Positions 1 through 5,110 of a stretch of 5,663 nt of DNA are shown here, piece by piece; positions within the stretch are counted from its first letter, which is position 1, and each line of letters begins with the position of its first letter. The notes below the pieces were generated by a model. It did no database searches, was not told the DNA's origin, and saw nothing but the letters and a program-made list of their open reading frames with translations. The position numbers were made by a program, and so were the translations under genes. The DNA comes from Thermoproteota archaeon (GTDB taxonomy: Archaea; Thermoproteota; Bathyarchaeia; Bathyarchaeales; Bathycorpusculaceae): positions 1 to 5,663 of the forward strand of contig JAAZFA010000045.1 of NCBI GenBank assembly GCA_012511995.1, in the 5' to 3' direction.

Positions 1-1
1 C

Positions 2-406
2 ATTAGAATTAATGCTCAAACTAGCCGAAAGTTAAATGTATTCCTGATCGCAGTTATGGCTTTATTAATTGTTCCAATTACTTATCTGGCCATACAAGCC
101 ATTAATTATCTTGGTATTCTTTGGCCAATTATCTATCTTGTTGTGGTTTTGGTTTTACGGTATATTATTAATAAAACAGGTTTTAAAACGGCATTTCCAG
201 CAGAGTCGCAAGGAGTAATGGTTAGGGTTCACAGAATAAGAGTTATAGTTGCCTCGGGATTGCTTACTGCTTTTGGAGTCGGTTTTGCTGCACGGTTAAT
301 TATTGGTCCGCTTTCAGCCTATTTTTGGATACCCTTTGTTATCTTAACCATTGTCGGAGCGCTCATCGGCGATAGCATCTGGAAACTATTTCAAAAAAGC
401 AATTGA
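2..406 (+). CDS. Small multi-pass membrane protein, 5' end outside window
   Basis: I do not recognise a named family. The frame is open from base 2 with no stop, so the start is probably upstream. The first ATG inside the window (position 56) falls in the middle of a hydrophobic helix (preceding residues NVFLIAV, then MALLIVPITYLAIQ), which makes it an unlikely start. The visible 134 residues are almost entirely hydrophobic. There are two adjoining N-terminal membrane segments, a short basic loop (VMVRVHRIR), and two C-terminal segments ending in a charged tail (WKLFQKSN). This predicts about four membrane helices with basic loops. The stop TGA (404-406) lies 14 bases before the next start and the downstream ribosome site begins inside the stop, so the two genes are probably co-transcribed. 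No catalytic or ligand motif is visible. The function is unknown; a membrane partner or sensor for nearby regulators is possible but unproven. Confidence 0.78.
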   Translation: MRINAQTSRKLNVFLIAVMALLIVPITYLAIQAINYLGILWPIIYLVVVLVLRYIINKTGFKTAFPAESQGVMVRVHRIRVIVASGLLTAFGVGFAARLIIGPLSAYFWIPFVILTIVGALIGDSIWKLFQKSN

Positions 407-412
407 GAGGGG
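405..412 (+). promoter_or_regulatory. Ribosome binding site choosing ATG 421
   Basis: The purine run GAGAGGGG overlaps the stop of the upstream gene and lies 8 bases before ATG 421. A longer reading from TTG 403 would put the site inside the coding sequence and overlap the upstream stop, so ATG 421 is the better start. Confidence 0.6.
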
Positions 413-420
413 AAAACAAA

Positions 421-927
421 ATGACGCTAAAGAAAGACTTAGAAAACCGTGTCAGGGGATGGATTCCCAAAGAACATGACTTGCCACGATTTCATATAGC
501 AATCGCGCCAACAAAAAAGATCAAAAGTAATTACAAGTTAAAATTTCCATTTGTTGGAGCTCTGATGTTAATCTTTTTCGCTCTGATGGCTTTTAGCTAT
601 TTGTTGGCAGGTAATGCTGTAGGAGCTGTTTTTATTTGGTTCTCCTGCATACTCGGCTTTTCTGTAGGGTCCGACATTATGGTGCAAAGATGCAAGGAAT
701 TGAATGAGCAGTTTATGATGGGCTTATTGCTTGGAGTAGTAACTTTAGGCGGTTTGATAGTTAATCTGTATGTGTTTTCTACACCGACCAGCACTATTAC
801 AAGAGGTCTTGCACTCTTCATGCTCATAGTAGGCAATATACCGCTATTAACTGCCATCACTGCTCATGCTTTGGGTAAAAAAGGACTCTCCAAAAAACTT
901 CTCGGATGGTTCGTTTTGCAGAGATGA
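421..927 (+). CDS. Four-helix membrane protein with conserved-looking basic N-terminus
   Basis: This is a 168-residue protein of unknown function. The N-terminal 40 residues are hydrophilic and carry 'DLENRVRGWIPKE' (about residues 6-18). I associate this kind of leader with uncharacterised membrane proteins of Bathyarchaeia-type archaea, although I cannot confirm a family. Four hydrophobic segments follow at about residues 42-62, 65-85, 98-119 and 126-150, and the tail is basic (GKKGLSKK). With the basic N-terminus and tail, both ends are likely cytoplasmic. The gene follows its upstream neighbour by 14 bases with its own ribosome site, so they form a two-gene unit of small membrane proteins. 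The next gene has its own promoter. No signal peptide, cysteine cluster or enzymatic motif is visible. The shadow frame on the opposite strand (597-860) is not a gene. Confidence 0.8.
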   Translation: MTLKKDLENRVRGWIPKEHDLPRFHIAIAPTKKIKSNYKLKFPFVGALMLIFFALMAFSYLLAGNAVGAVFIWFSCILGFSVGSDIMVQRCKELNEQFMMGLLLGVVTLGGLIVNLYVFSTPTSTITRGLALFMLIVGNIPLLTAITAHALGKKGLSKKLLGWFVLQR

Positions 928-956
928 AAAATGCCTAAAATACACGTCAGAGGTGG

Positions 957-972
957 GACAAAATTTTTTGTC
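957..972. promoter_or_regulatory. Perfect palindrome, candidate operator of the winged-helix gene
   Basis: GACAAAA-TT-TTTTGTC has 7-bp perfect arms and a 2-base centre. It abuts the TATA element of the regulator gene at 1014. A dimeric ArsR-like winged helix typically binds such a site, so autoregulation is the natural inference. The embedded T6 run could instead help terminate the upstream membrane-protein unit. Binding is not shown by sequence alone. Confidence 0.45.
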
Positions 973-986
973 GAAAGCGTTTAAAT
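972..986 (+). promoter_or_regulatory. Archaeal BRE/TATA promoter for leaderless regulator mRNA
   Basis: CGAAAGCG (BRE-like) is followed by TTTAAAT (TATA box, centred near 983). Archaeal transcription starts about 26 bases past the TATA centre, here near 1009, which is 5 bases or fewer before ATG 1014. No SD site precedes that ATG (ATAAAAAACTGCT), which fits a leaderless transcript. Confidence 0.55.
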
Positions 987-1013
987 CAAGCTAACAGCCA
1001 ATAAAAAACTGCT

Positions 1014-1718
1014 ATGGACTCTGGATTGGAGTTTCTTCACAAGATTCTCAAAGACGGAACAAGAAGAAAGATAGTGTTGCTTCTCAACGAGAAAAATGCT
1101 TTGAGCCACACAGACCTACTGGAAGCACTGGGTTTTCTAAGCACTGGACGACTCAACTACCACTTAAAACAACTAGACGATTTGTTAACCAAGAATGTAG
1201 ATGGAAGATACACTCTTACAGAAAAAGGAAAACTCGCCGTACGCTTGCTAACAGAGTTTCCCAAACAGAACAGACAACAGATGGGATTAAAGCCTAAGTG
1301 GTGGCGGAAATTCTGGATAACGATAGGCACCATTACCCTGTTAAGCACGATTAGCAGTTTAACCATGTATTTTTTTGGTTACATTAATCTGGCACTGCTT
1401 TTGCAGAGTTTTTTGATTATCTTTGCGCTGATAGGCACCCTCTACATGACCCAACACATCACTATGGAGGTACTTTCAAAAAAGAACCGCTCCAGAATAT
1501 TGAAGGTAAGTAACTTTGCTAGGGGAATTGTGATGGGCTTTTTTCTATGGTTTGCCCTAACATTTGGCGTGGTCTATAGTGGATTTAGCCAAGCACTATA
1601 CAATGTACTTGGCAGAGAAGCAGAAATAGTAACGGCTCTATCCAGCCTCATCTTGTGTTTAGTCATAGGCACCTTCATCGGAAATTGGCTATCAAAAAGA
1701 TACTACCAAACATTCTGA
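1014..1718 (+). CDS. Membrane-anchored ArsR-like winged-helix transcriptional regulator
   Basis: This is a 234-residue predicted DNA-binding protein tethered to the membrane. Residues 5-80 form a winged helix: helix 1 with 'ILKDGTRRKIVLLL', helix 2 'SHTDLLEALG', the recognition helix region 'STGRLNYHLKQLDDL' (43-57), then a wing ending 'GRYTLTEKGK'. The 'GRLNYHLKQL' pattern is typical of archaeal ArsR-like domains. After a basic linker (KPKWWRKF, 93-100) come four hydrophobic segments at about 101-121, 123-145, 169-190 and 204-226, and a short basic tail. Winged-helix domains fused to membrane helices are common uncharacterised regulators in archaea; membrane state or a membrane ligand would control DNA binding. 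The start is set by the leaderless promoter. A perfect palindrome over the promoter suggests autoregulation. The stop TGA overlaps a downstream ATG as TGATG, but that downstream frame is broken. The targets are unknown; the adjacent membrane-protein pair is one possibility. Confidence 0.88.
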   Translation: MDSGLEFLHKILKDGTRRKIVLLLNEKNALSHTDLLEALGFLSTGRLNYHLKQLDDLLTKNVDGRYTLTEKGKLAVRLLTEFPKQNRQQMGLKPKWWRKFWITIGTITLLSTISSLTMYFFGYINLALLLQSFLIIFALIGTLYMTQHITMEVLSKKNRSRILKVSNFARGIVMGFFLWFALTFGVVYSGFSQALYNVLGREAEIVTALSSLILCLVIGTFIGNWLSKRYYQTF

Positions 1719-1900
1719 TGACCACAGGAAAAAGCCATTACATTCCAGCAAAGCTAAACCGGATGACCTAAGGGGTTGGTGAAGAAGGCAGCGATGGTTA
1801 TGGCAGGTTTGAATTTTATGAAGCTGAAACAATGAGAGCTATTGTTGTTGGCAAGGAAAATCTAAAGGAGCATAAGCAAGTACTAAGCTTGACCCAATAA
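1718..1900 (+). pseudogene. Broken coupled ORF downstream of the regulator, unrecognised
   Basis: ATG 1718 overlaps the regulator stop (TGATG), the arrangement of a translationally coupled operon gene. The frame reads 17 codons (from MTTGKSHYIPAKL), meets TAA at 1769-1771, then is open again in the same frame to TAA 1898-1900. The second part contains charged, coding-like sequence such as DGYGRFEFYEAET and AIVVGKENLKEHK. Around 1876-1968 another frame takes over with KLDPITKGMEPTKTPNQ, which suggests a further frameshift. I do not recognise the family. The alternative is non-coding sequence with chance open frames; the TGATG overlap and the composition argue mildly for a decayed gene. Confidence 0.35.
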
Positions 1901-2111
1901 CAAAAGGCATGGAACCCACGAAGACACCAAACCAATGGTATTCACAGGTACCCGCCCAGACATGCTAAGAGTTAAGTTAGTAATCAACCTAATAAAAAAT
2001 TAATTGCGCCATACTTCTATGGAATTTATTATACCGCTAATTTACGTAAATGAGAACTTAACTGAATCCCGAACAACCAACCTTCCACCTGTTAATCGTA
2101 AATTTTTTTAA
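1893..2111 (+). pseudogene. Decayed fragment with a TGTRP motif (UDP-GlcNAc 2-epimerase-like?)
   Basis: One frame runs from just after a TGA (1890-1892) to TAA 2109-2111 with a single internal stop (TAA 2001-2003). It encodes 'MVFTGTRPDMLRVKLVINL', then, after the stop, 'MEFIIPLIYVNENLTES'. The first stretch resembles the N-terminal strand and loop of WecB-type UDP-N-acetylglucosamine 2-epimerases (GTRPE..K..PV...L), and the second roughly follows the next strand (F.....GQHY...L). The rest of such an enzyme (about 350 residues) is absent, so at best this is a short remnant. The segment after the stop could also be a chance 30-codon ORF starting at ATG 2019. The similarity is judged by eye only. 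Confidence 0.3.
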
Positions 2112-2143
2112 GCAAACGCTGATAATGAGATAACCTGTTCGCC

Positions 2144-2444
2144 ATGAAAAGCTTTGATTTAGACAGCGCAATTTGGGAAAGAAAGAGCCAAAACGGAAAT
2201 CCGTTAAGCAAAATAAAAGAACAAAGGTTTTGATTCGGGATAGACCAATGTGAACAGTGTCACCACTCGTTGGATAGTGTGAAACCTCATATTCACCACA
2301 AGGACGGAAACCCCAAGAACAATAAACTAACTAATCAAAGTTCTATGCCCTAATTGTCACTCGCATGTTCACGATAAGCCCATAGTTAAGAGAAAACCAA
2401 AGAGTGCTGGTTTTGGCTCTCCATTTTCCTTGAAATTTCCCTAA
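2144..2444 (+). pseudogene. HNH endonuclease pseudogene (stop plus frameshift)
   Basis: The frame starting at ATG 2144 reads MKSFDLDSAIWERKSQ and onward to KEQRF, meets an in-frame TGA (2231-2233), then continues as FGIDQCEQCHHSLDS, KPHIHHKDGNPKNNKLTN and stops at TAA 2351. Shifting frame near 2336 restores KVLCPNCHSHVHDKP and reads to TAA 2442-2444. Together these form a standard HNH nuclease core: a CxxC pair (CEQC), the catalytic HH with the following 'DGNPKNN', a second CxxC (CPNC) and the closing HxxxH (HSHVH). The four cysteines would bind structural zinc. The repaired protein would be about 98 residues, a normal size for a free-standing HNH protein. Intact relatives act as homing or mobile-element nucleases and as parts of restriction or phage systems. 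Two independent lesions argue for real decay rather than one sequencing error. Confidence 0.8.
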
Positions 2445-2525
2445 CCGTAAGTCTCTTTTCCTATGAACCTTTAGGGGATTCTTGATTATTCTCCATGCTT
2501 CGGTTGTGTTAAGTGGGTATGCAAA

Positions 2526-2556
2526 CTTGAGGTACTAGTGGTAAAGTACTCTCAAG
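2526..2556. repeat. 11-bp hairpin with one bulged base
   Basis: CTTGAGGTACT (2526-2536) pairs with AGTAC-(T)-CTCAAG (2545-2556), giving 11 base pairs with a single bulged T and an 8-base loop (AGTGGTAA). It lies inside the decayed region between the HNH pseudogene and the next remnant. There is no T tract after it, so a terminator is unlikely. It may be an old mobile-element end, an RNA hairpin or chance. Confidence 0.4.
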
Positions 2557-2712
2557 ATACGCTTGACTGTACGGCAATGAAACAATCAATAGCTATTCCT
2601 TAATCGCCAAGCTTTCTAACAACGGCAAGCTTTCACAATACTACAACTCAGAAAGGCAAGTGCTTAAACATTTCAGGTTCAGAGAAATATCCATACAACG
2701 AACAAAGGTGTA

Positions 2713-2736
2713 GTGATAATTCCTAAGAACTATCAC
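2713..2736. repeat. Imperfect 24-bp inverted repeat
   Basis: GTGATAATTC (2713-2722) pairs with GAACTATCAC (2727-2736) with one mismatch and a 4-base loop (CTAA). It overlaps a decayed coding stretch. Function unknown; it could be an operator relic or an element end. No T run follows. Confidence 0.4.
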
Positions 2737-2839
2737 AATTACCGAATAAGAAGAGAGCAACCCAGAGTACTGATTTTATTTACAATTCCCGATAAGGCAA
2801 GTTTGGGTGTTTGGGGAGAATTGGACTCAAACTGTTAAT

Positions 2840-2850
2840 TAAAAAAAGAG
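2840..2850 (-). terminator. T-rich terminator after the small - strand ORF
   Basis: Reading the - strand, the stop TAA of the small ORF (2853-2851) is followed directly by CTCTTTTTTT. A run of seven T without a strong hairpin is a typical archaeal terminator. No comparable - strand T run occurs between the large gene and the small ORF, which supports one shared transcript ending here. Confidence 0.5.
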
Positions 2851-2967
2851 TTATTGCTGTTTTTTCCACTTTTCGAATACTTTTGAGGGATTAAATACGT
2901 AAGAAGCAGGATATTTTTCGTCCCAAGAAAGTGTTGTTTTACAAATTGCTTCTGTTTTTTTTGCCAA
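2851..2967 (-). CDS. 38-residue small protein with a strong ribosome site
   Basis: The - strand TTG at 2967-2965 opens 38 codons ending in TAA: it begins MAKKTEAICKTTLSWDEKYP and ends with YVFNPSKVFEKWKKQQ. GGAGGTAAAC lies upstream, with 7 bases between GGAGGT and the start. That is a full match to the archaeal anti-SD and the best ribosome site in the window, which is the main reason to call this a gene despite its size and TTG start. The protein is soluble, lysine-rich and aromatic (W15, Y19, Y23, F25, W34), with a likely C-terminal amphipathic helix. It has a single cysteine and no known motif. It lies 111 bases after the large TIR/NDT-like gene on the same strand, with a T7 tract after it, so it is probably the second gene of that unit. 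A role as inhibitor, sensor or antitoxin is speculation. Confidence 0.6.
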   Translation of the reverse strand: MAKKTEAICKTTLSWDEKYPASYVFNPSKVFEKWKKQQ

Positions 2968-2974
2968 TTTGTTT

Positions 2975-2980
2975 ACCTCC
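2975..2980 (-). promoter_or_regulatory. Perfect GGAGGT Shine-Dalgarno deciding TTG 2967
   Basis: On the - strand GGAGGT is followed by AAACAAA and then TTG. A TATA-like AATATAAAT lies at 3001-2993, but a start 26 bases past it would fall at or beyond this site and remove it. Transcription most likely comes from further upstream, namely the promoter of the large gene. Confidence 0.65.
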
Positions 2981-3078
2981 AAATTCCCTACAATTTATAT
3001 TAGTAGTGATTTAGTACTTAATTAATTTTGTTTTGTCCTTTCCCATTCTTTCTCATCACTAATTTTAATAATGATTAG

Positions 3079-4626
3079 TTATTTATTCTTAAAGAAGTTC
3101 CAAAAAGAATTTTTTAATTTCTCGTAATCTGTAATTACACGGAAATTAGATTGAGATATTTCCTCAATTAAGCTATAATAGCCTTCTTTTTCATGCTTTA
3201 TCTCAAACTTTAGAGCATTTTTTAACATAGCATCTATTAGAGACGTGCATTGTTTGATATTTCTTACCACTAATACGCCATTGGCTATTCCTGAGTGAAT
3301 ATCGACTTGCATTGATAGCGGATGATTTTTCCGTAGTGTTTCAGCTCGCTTATCAAAATGAAAACATTCAGCAATTGAGAGAATTTGTACCATTTCCCCA
3401 AAATGTTTACTTGTTTTAACAAATTTAAGATCTTCTTGCTGCCAAAGGGTAAAAGGTTGTTTAGCCCTATAATTAGCGTACTCTTCCAGGAAGTCATTCA
3501 ATACATTTTCAAATTGCGGAAATTTTTTAATAACAATTTTTTCGAACTTTTCATCCTCAAACAATTCATCAGCTTTGAAAGCCATAATTCTTCTCTTGAA
3601 ATAGTCTAACGGGTATTCCCTAATTTTAGCAGCATAATCGATTGGATCATATTGGGGAACATAAGCAATTACTGGTTTACTCTGAGCTAACGTGGCTGCT
3701 AGCTCGGAATCTTTACCCATTGTATCACTTTCTTGTGCCATATAAATAGTGATTAATGCTCTTCGAAGCATCAATCCTTCAATAAGACCTTTGTCTTTTG
3801 GATTACTGCAGAACGATTGCGTGGGATCAAAAAAACGTAATCTTGAGCAACTAACTACTTTATCATTTTCCAAAGAATCAATGAACTCATATATATCTTC
3901 AAATTCCCATTTATTTCTCATGGATGTCGCGACATAAACGTCGATATAATCCCAAGTCAAATAAATATCAGTATTACTATAGCCTATTTCGCGAGTGGAT
4001 TCTATGTCCAGCGTCATTTTTTGTAACTTGGGTTTAAAATCACTTTGAGATTTTTTATAAATTTCGTTCTCTTCACCCAAACAATCAAGAGCATCTGCTT
4101 CTTTGTTAACTTTAGCTCCAGAAATGTATCCGAGATACCACGTTTTTGTTTTTTCGATTTTTTGAATATCGAGCACTTTTTTCGGTCGACTGCTCGGTTG
4201 CTCTTTGCAAAGAGGCGTGAAGACTCTGTCTATGTCGTCTACCGACTTCTTGCTTAGTTCTTTGAATGCAAACCTAAAGTTCCCAAAATATAACATCGCA
4301 TGCCCGCGAAACCTAATAATGCCTTCTTTCAATTTCTCATAGTTTATCTTTTCAGGGAAAAAGTATTCAAAAAAACCCTTGCTAATTCTGTCCTGATTCA
4401 ATACGAGCAGTAATTCGTTAAACTGCTCAAAATTAAGCATTTCATTTTGAATATTCTCTTGGAATTTTGTTAACATTAATTTTGCTCGGGCATCCAAATC
4501 ACTCTTCTCGAGCTTCTTACCGCATAGATATTCGATTATGAGCAAGGCAAAGTTTTCATCTTTGCTTAAATCAAGACTGCTAACGCTACTTTCCCTAAAT
4601 TCCAGCTTGCGCTTCTTCTCTGCCAT
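3079..4626 (-). CDS. Nucleoside deoxyribosyltransferase/TIR-like domain protein, candidate defence NADase
   Basis: This is a 515-residue predicted cytosolic protein; positions here count from the alternative upstream ATG (4644, 521 residues). The central domain (about 225-335) has the order of a nucleoside 2-deoxyribosyltransferase/TIR-like Rossmann fold: strand and loop 'DVYVATSMR' (235-243), 'FFDPTQS' (271-277), helix 'DKGLIEGLMLRRA' (284-296), then 'ESDTMGKDSELA' (305-316) and strand 'KPVIAYVP' (323-330). E314 in 'SELA' is at the position of the catalytic glutamate that cleaves the N-glycosidic bond in these enzymes, so NAD or nucleotide hydrolysis is likely. The helical N-terminal part (50-135, with NQDRISKGFFEYFF and EGIIRFRGHAMLYFGNFRFA) and the C-terminal part (400-521, with HPLSMQVDIHSGIANGVLVV) are unnamed to me and could sense a trigger or oligomerise. 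The promoter places transcription start near 4634, past ATG 4644, so ATG 4626 (MAEKKRK) is preferred. The gene is AT-rich and flanked by broken genes, consistent with acquisition. Antiviral function is inferred. Confidence 0.8.
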   Translation of the reverse strand: MAEKKRKLEFRESSVSSLDLSKDENFALLIIEYLCGKKLEKSDLDARAKLMLTKFQENIQNEMLNFEQFNELLLVLNQDRISKGFFEYFFPEKINYEKLKEGIIRFRGHAMLYFGNFRFAFKELSKKSVDDIDRVFTPLCKEQPSSRPKKVLDIQKIEKTKTWYLGYISGAKVNKEADALDCLGEENEIYKKSQSDFKPKLQKMTLDIESTREIGYSNTDIYLTWDYIDVYVATSMRNKWEFEDIYEFIDSLENDKVVSCSRLRFFDPTQSFCSNPKDKGLIEGLMLRRALITIYMAQESDTMGKDSELAATLAQSKPVIAYVPQYDPIDYAAKIREYPLDYFKRRIMAFKADELFEDEKFEKIVIKKFPQFENVLNDFLEEYANYRAKQPFTLWQQEDLKFVKTSKHFGEMVQILSIAECFHFDKRAETLRKNHPLSMQVDIHSGIANGVLVVRNIKQCTSLIDAMLKNALKFEIKHEKEGYYSLIEEISQSNFRVITDYEKLKNSFWNFFKNK

Positions 4627-4655
4627 CACTATGCTTCTAAGCATCAGATTTACGC

Positions 4656-4668
4656 TATATTAAGTTCG
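4656..4668 (-). promoter_or_regulatory. BRE/TATA promoter of the TIR/NDT-like gene
   Basis: On the - strand CGAA (4668-4665, BRE-like) precedes CTTAATATA (4664-4656). With the TATA centre near 4660, start of transcription is expected near 4634. That leaves about 8 bases before ATG 4626 and excludes ATG 4644. No SD site precedes either ATG, in keeping with a near-leaderless mRNA. Confidence 0.55.
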
Positions 4669-4689
4669 ACTATAAGAATTTAGTCAGAA

Positions 4690-4714
4690 TTGACAATCGC
4701 GATAAGATTATCAA
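4690..4714. promoter_or_regulatory. Inverted repeat upstream of the TIR/NDT-like promoter
   Basis: TTGACAAT (4690-4697) and ATTATCAA (4707-4714) match as an inverted repeat in 7 of 8 pairs across a 9-base spacer. GATAA-GA-TTATC (4701-4712) is a second, nested palindrome. They lie about 22 bases upstream of the BRE on the side where an activator would bind. They could be a regulator site for the defence-like gene, or chance in AT-rich DNA. Confidence 0.3.
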
Positions 4715-4782
4715 GTTTTCAAAAATCCGACTCCGATGTATTCCATGAATTAAACATCCCTTGCACCTATTCTTGATTTTAA

Positions 4783-5039
4783 TTGATACAATCTATTCCA
4801 TTGACCCAAGTTGCTTCTTATATGAAAAGGGTAGACCTTATTTTACTCTATATTGATTCCCCTTTTATCCTTGGTCTTGTCAATAAGCAGAGAACAAACA
4901 ATTGAAAATAATCAATCTAACTGAGGTGCCTCTTATCCTGAAAGCTACTTTGGAAGCCGAGATTATTCGAGCGTTATCCGAAGAAATATCATGTTGCTTA
5001 ATTTCTAAGCATATTAGCGATATTGCGCGTGAAATTTAA
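4783..5039 (+). pseudogene. Two overlapping short frames, possible decayed gene
   Basis: Frame one runs from TTG 4783 (ATG also at 4822) to TGA 4903-4905 and includes KRVDLILLYIDSPFILGL. Frame two begins at TTG 4902, overlapping that stop, and runs 45 residues to TAA 5037-5039, including LTEVPLILKATLEAEIIRAL and SKHISDIAREI. Both look like real helices and strands, and the switch at 4902 is what a single frameshift in one gene of about 85 residues would produce. Neither has a good ribosome site. The family is not recognised. Two small coupled ORFs, or chance, are alternatives. The region between this and the - strand promoter (4715-4782) holds nothing I can identify. Confidence 0.3.
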
Positions 5040-5110
5040 ACGTAGGTTTAGACTTATCCCGCCCCGCCATTGCTCATTTTTTGCTTCTTTCTAGCTAGCT
5101 TATTGCTGGT

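Larger units (their letters stand above)
2475..2838 (+). pseudogene. Decayed gene spread over three frames, unrecognised
   Basis: Three overlapping open stretches follow each other on the + strand. The frame from 2475 to TAA 2601-2603 ends with KLEVLVVKYSQDTLDCTA. The frame 2567 to TAG 2711-2713 contains SYSLIAKLSNNGKLSQYY and SERQVLKHFRFREIS. The frame 2668 to TAA 2836-2838 contains KGVVIIPKNYHNYRIRREQ and PRVLILFTIPDKASLGVWG. Each looks like globular protein, with alternating hydrophobic and charged residues. Joining them with shifts near 2580 and 2705 would give one protein part of roughly 115 residues. I do not recognise the family, and no good start codon is present, so the 5' end is lost or lies in the HNH pseudogene area. 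Chance reading is possible, but three successive coding-like stretches on one strand are unusual. Confidence 0.42.

Noticed and set aside
597..860. 87-codon ORF on the - strand
   Set aside because: It lies opposite the membrane protein at 421-927, has cysteine/serine-rich shadow composition and no ribosome site.
1157..1366. 69-codon ORF on the - strand
   Set aside because: Antisense shadow of the winged-helix gene.
2608..2634. Direct repeat CAAGCTTTC twice, 18 bases apart
   Set aside because: It corresponds to a repeated AKLS/GKLS in a coding-like frame; too short to be an iteron or CRISPR repeat.
3058..3079. ACTAAT/ATTAGT inverted repeat at the end of the large - strand gene
   Set aside because: Six A/T-rich pairs with a 10-base loop and no T run after it on the - strand; chance is likely and it is not a terminator.
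3285..4257. Several 62-74-codon ORFs in other frames, both strands
   Set aside because: All fall inside the large - strand gene, whose frame carries the conserved motifs; they have no ribosome sites.
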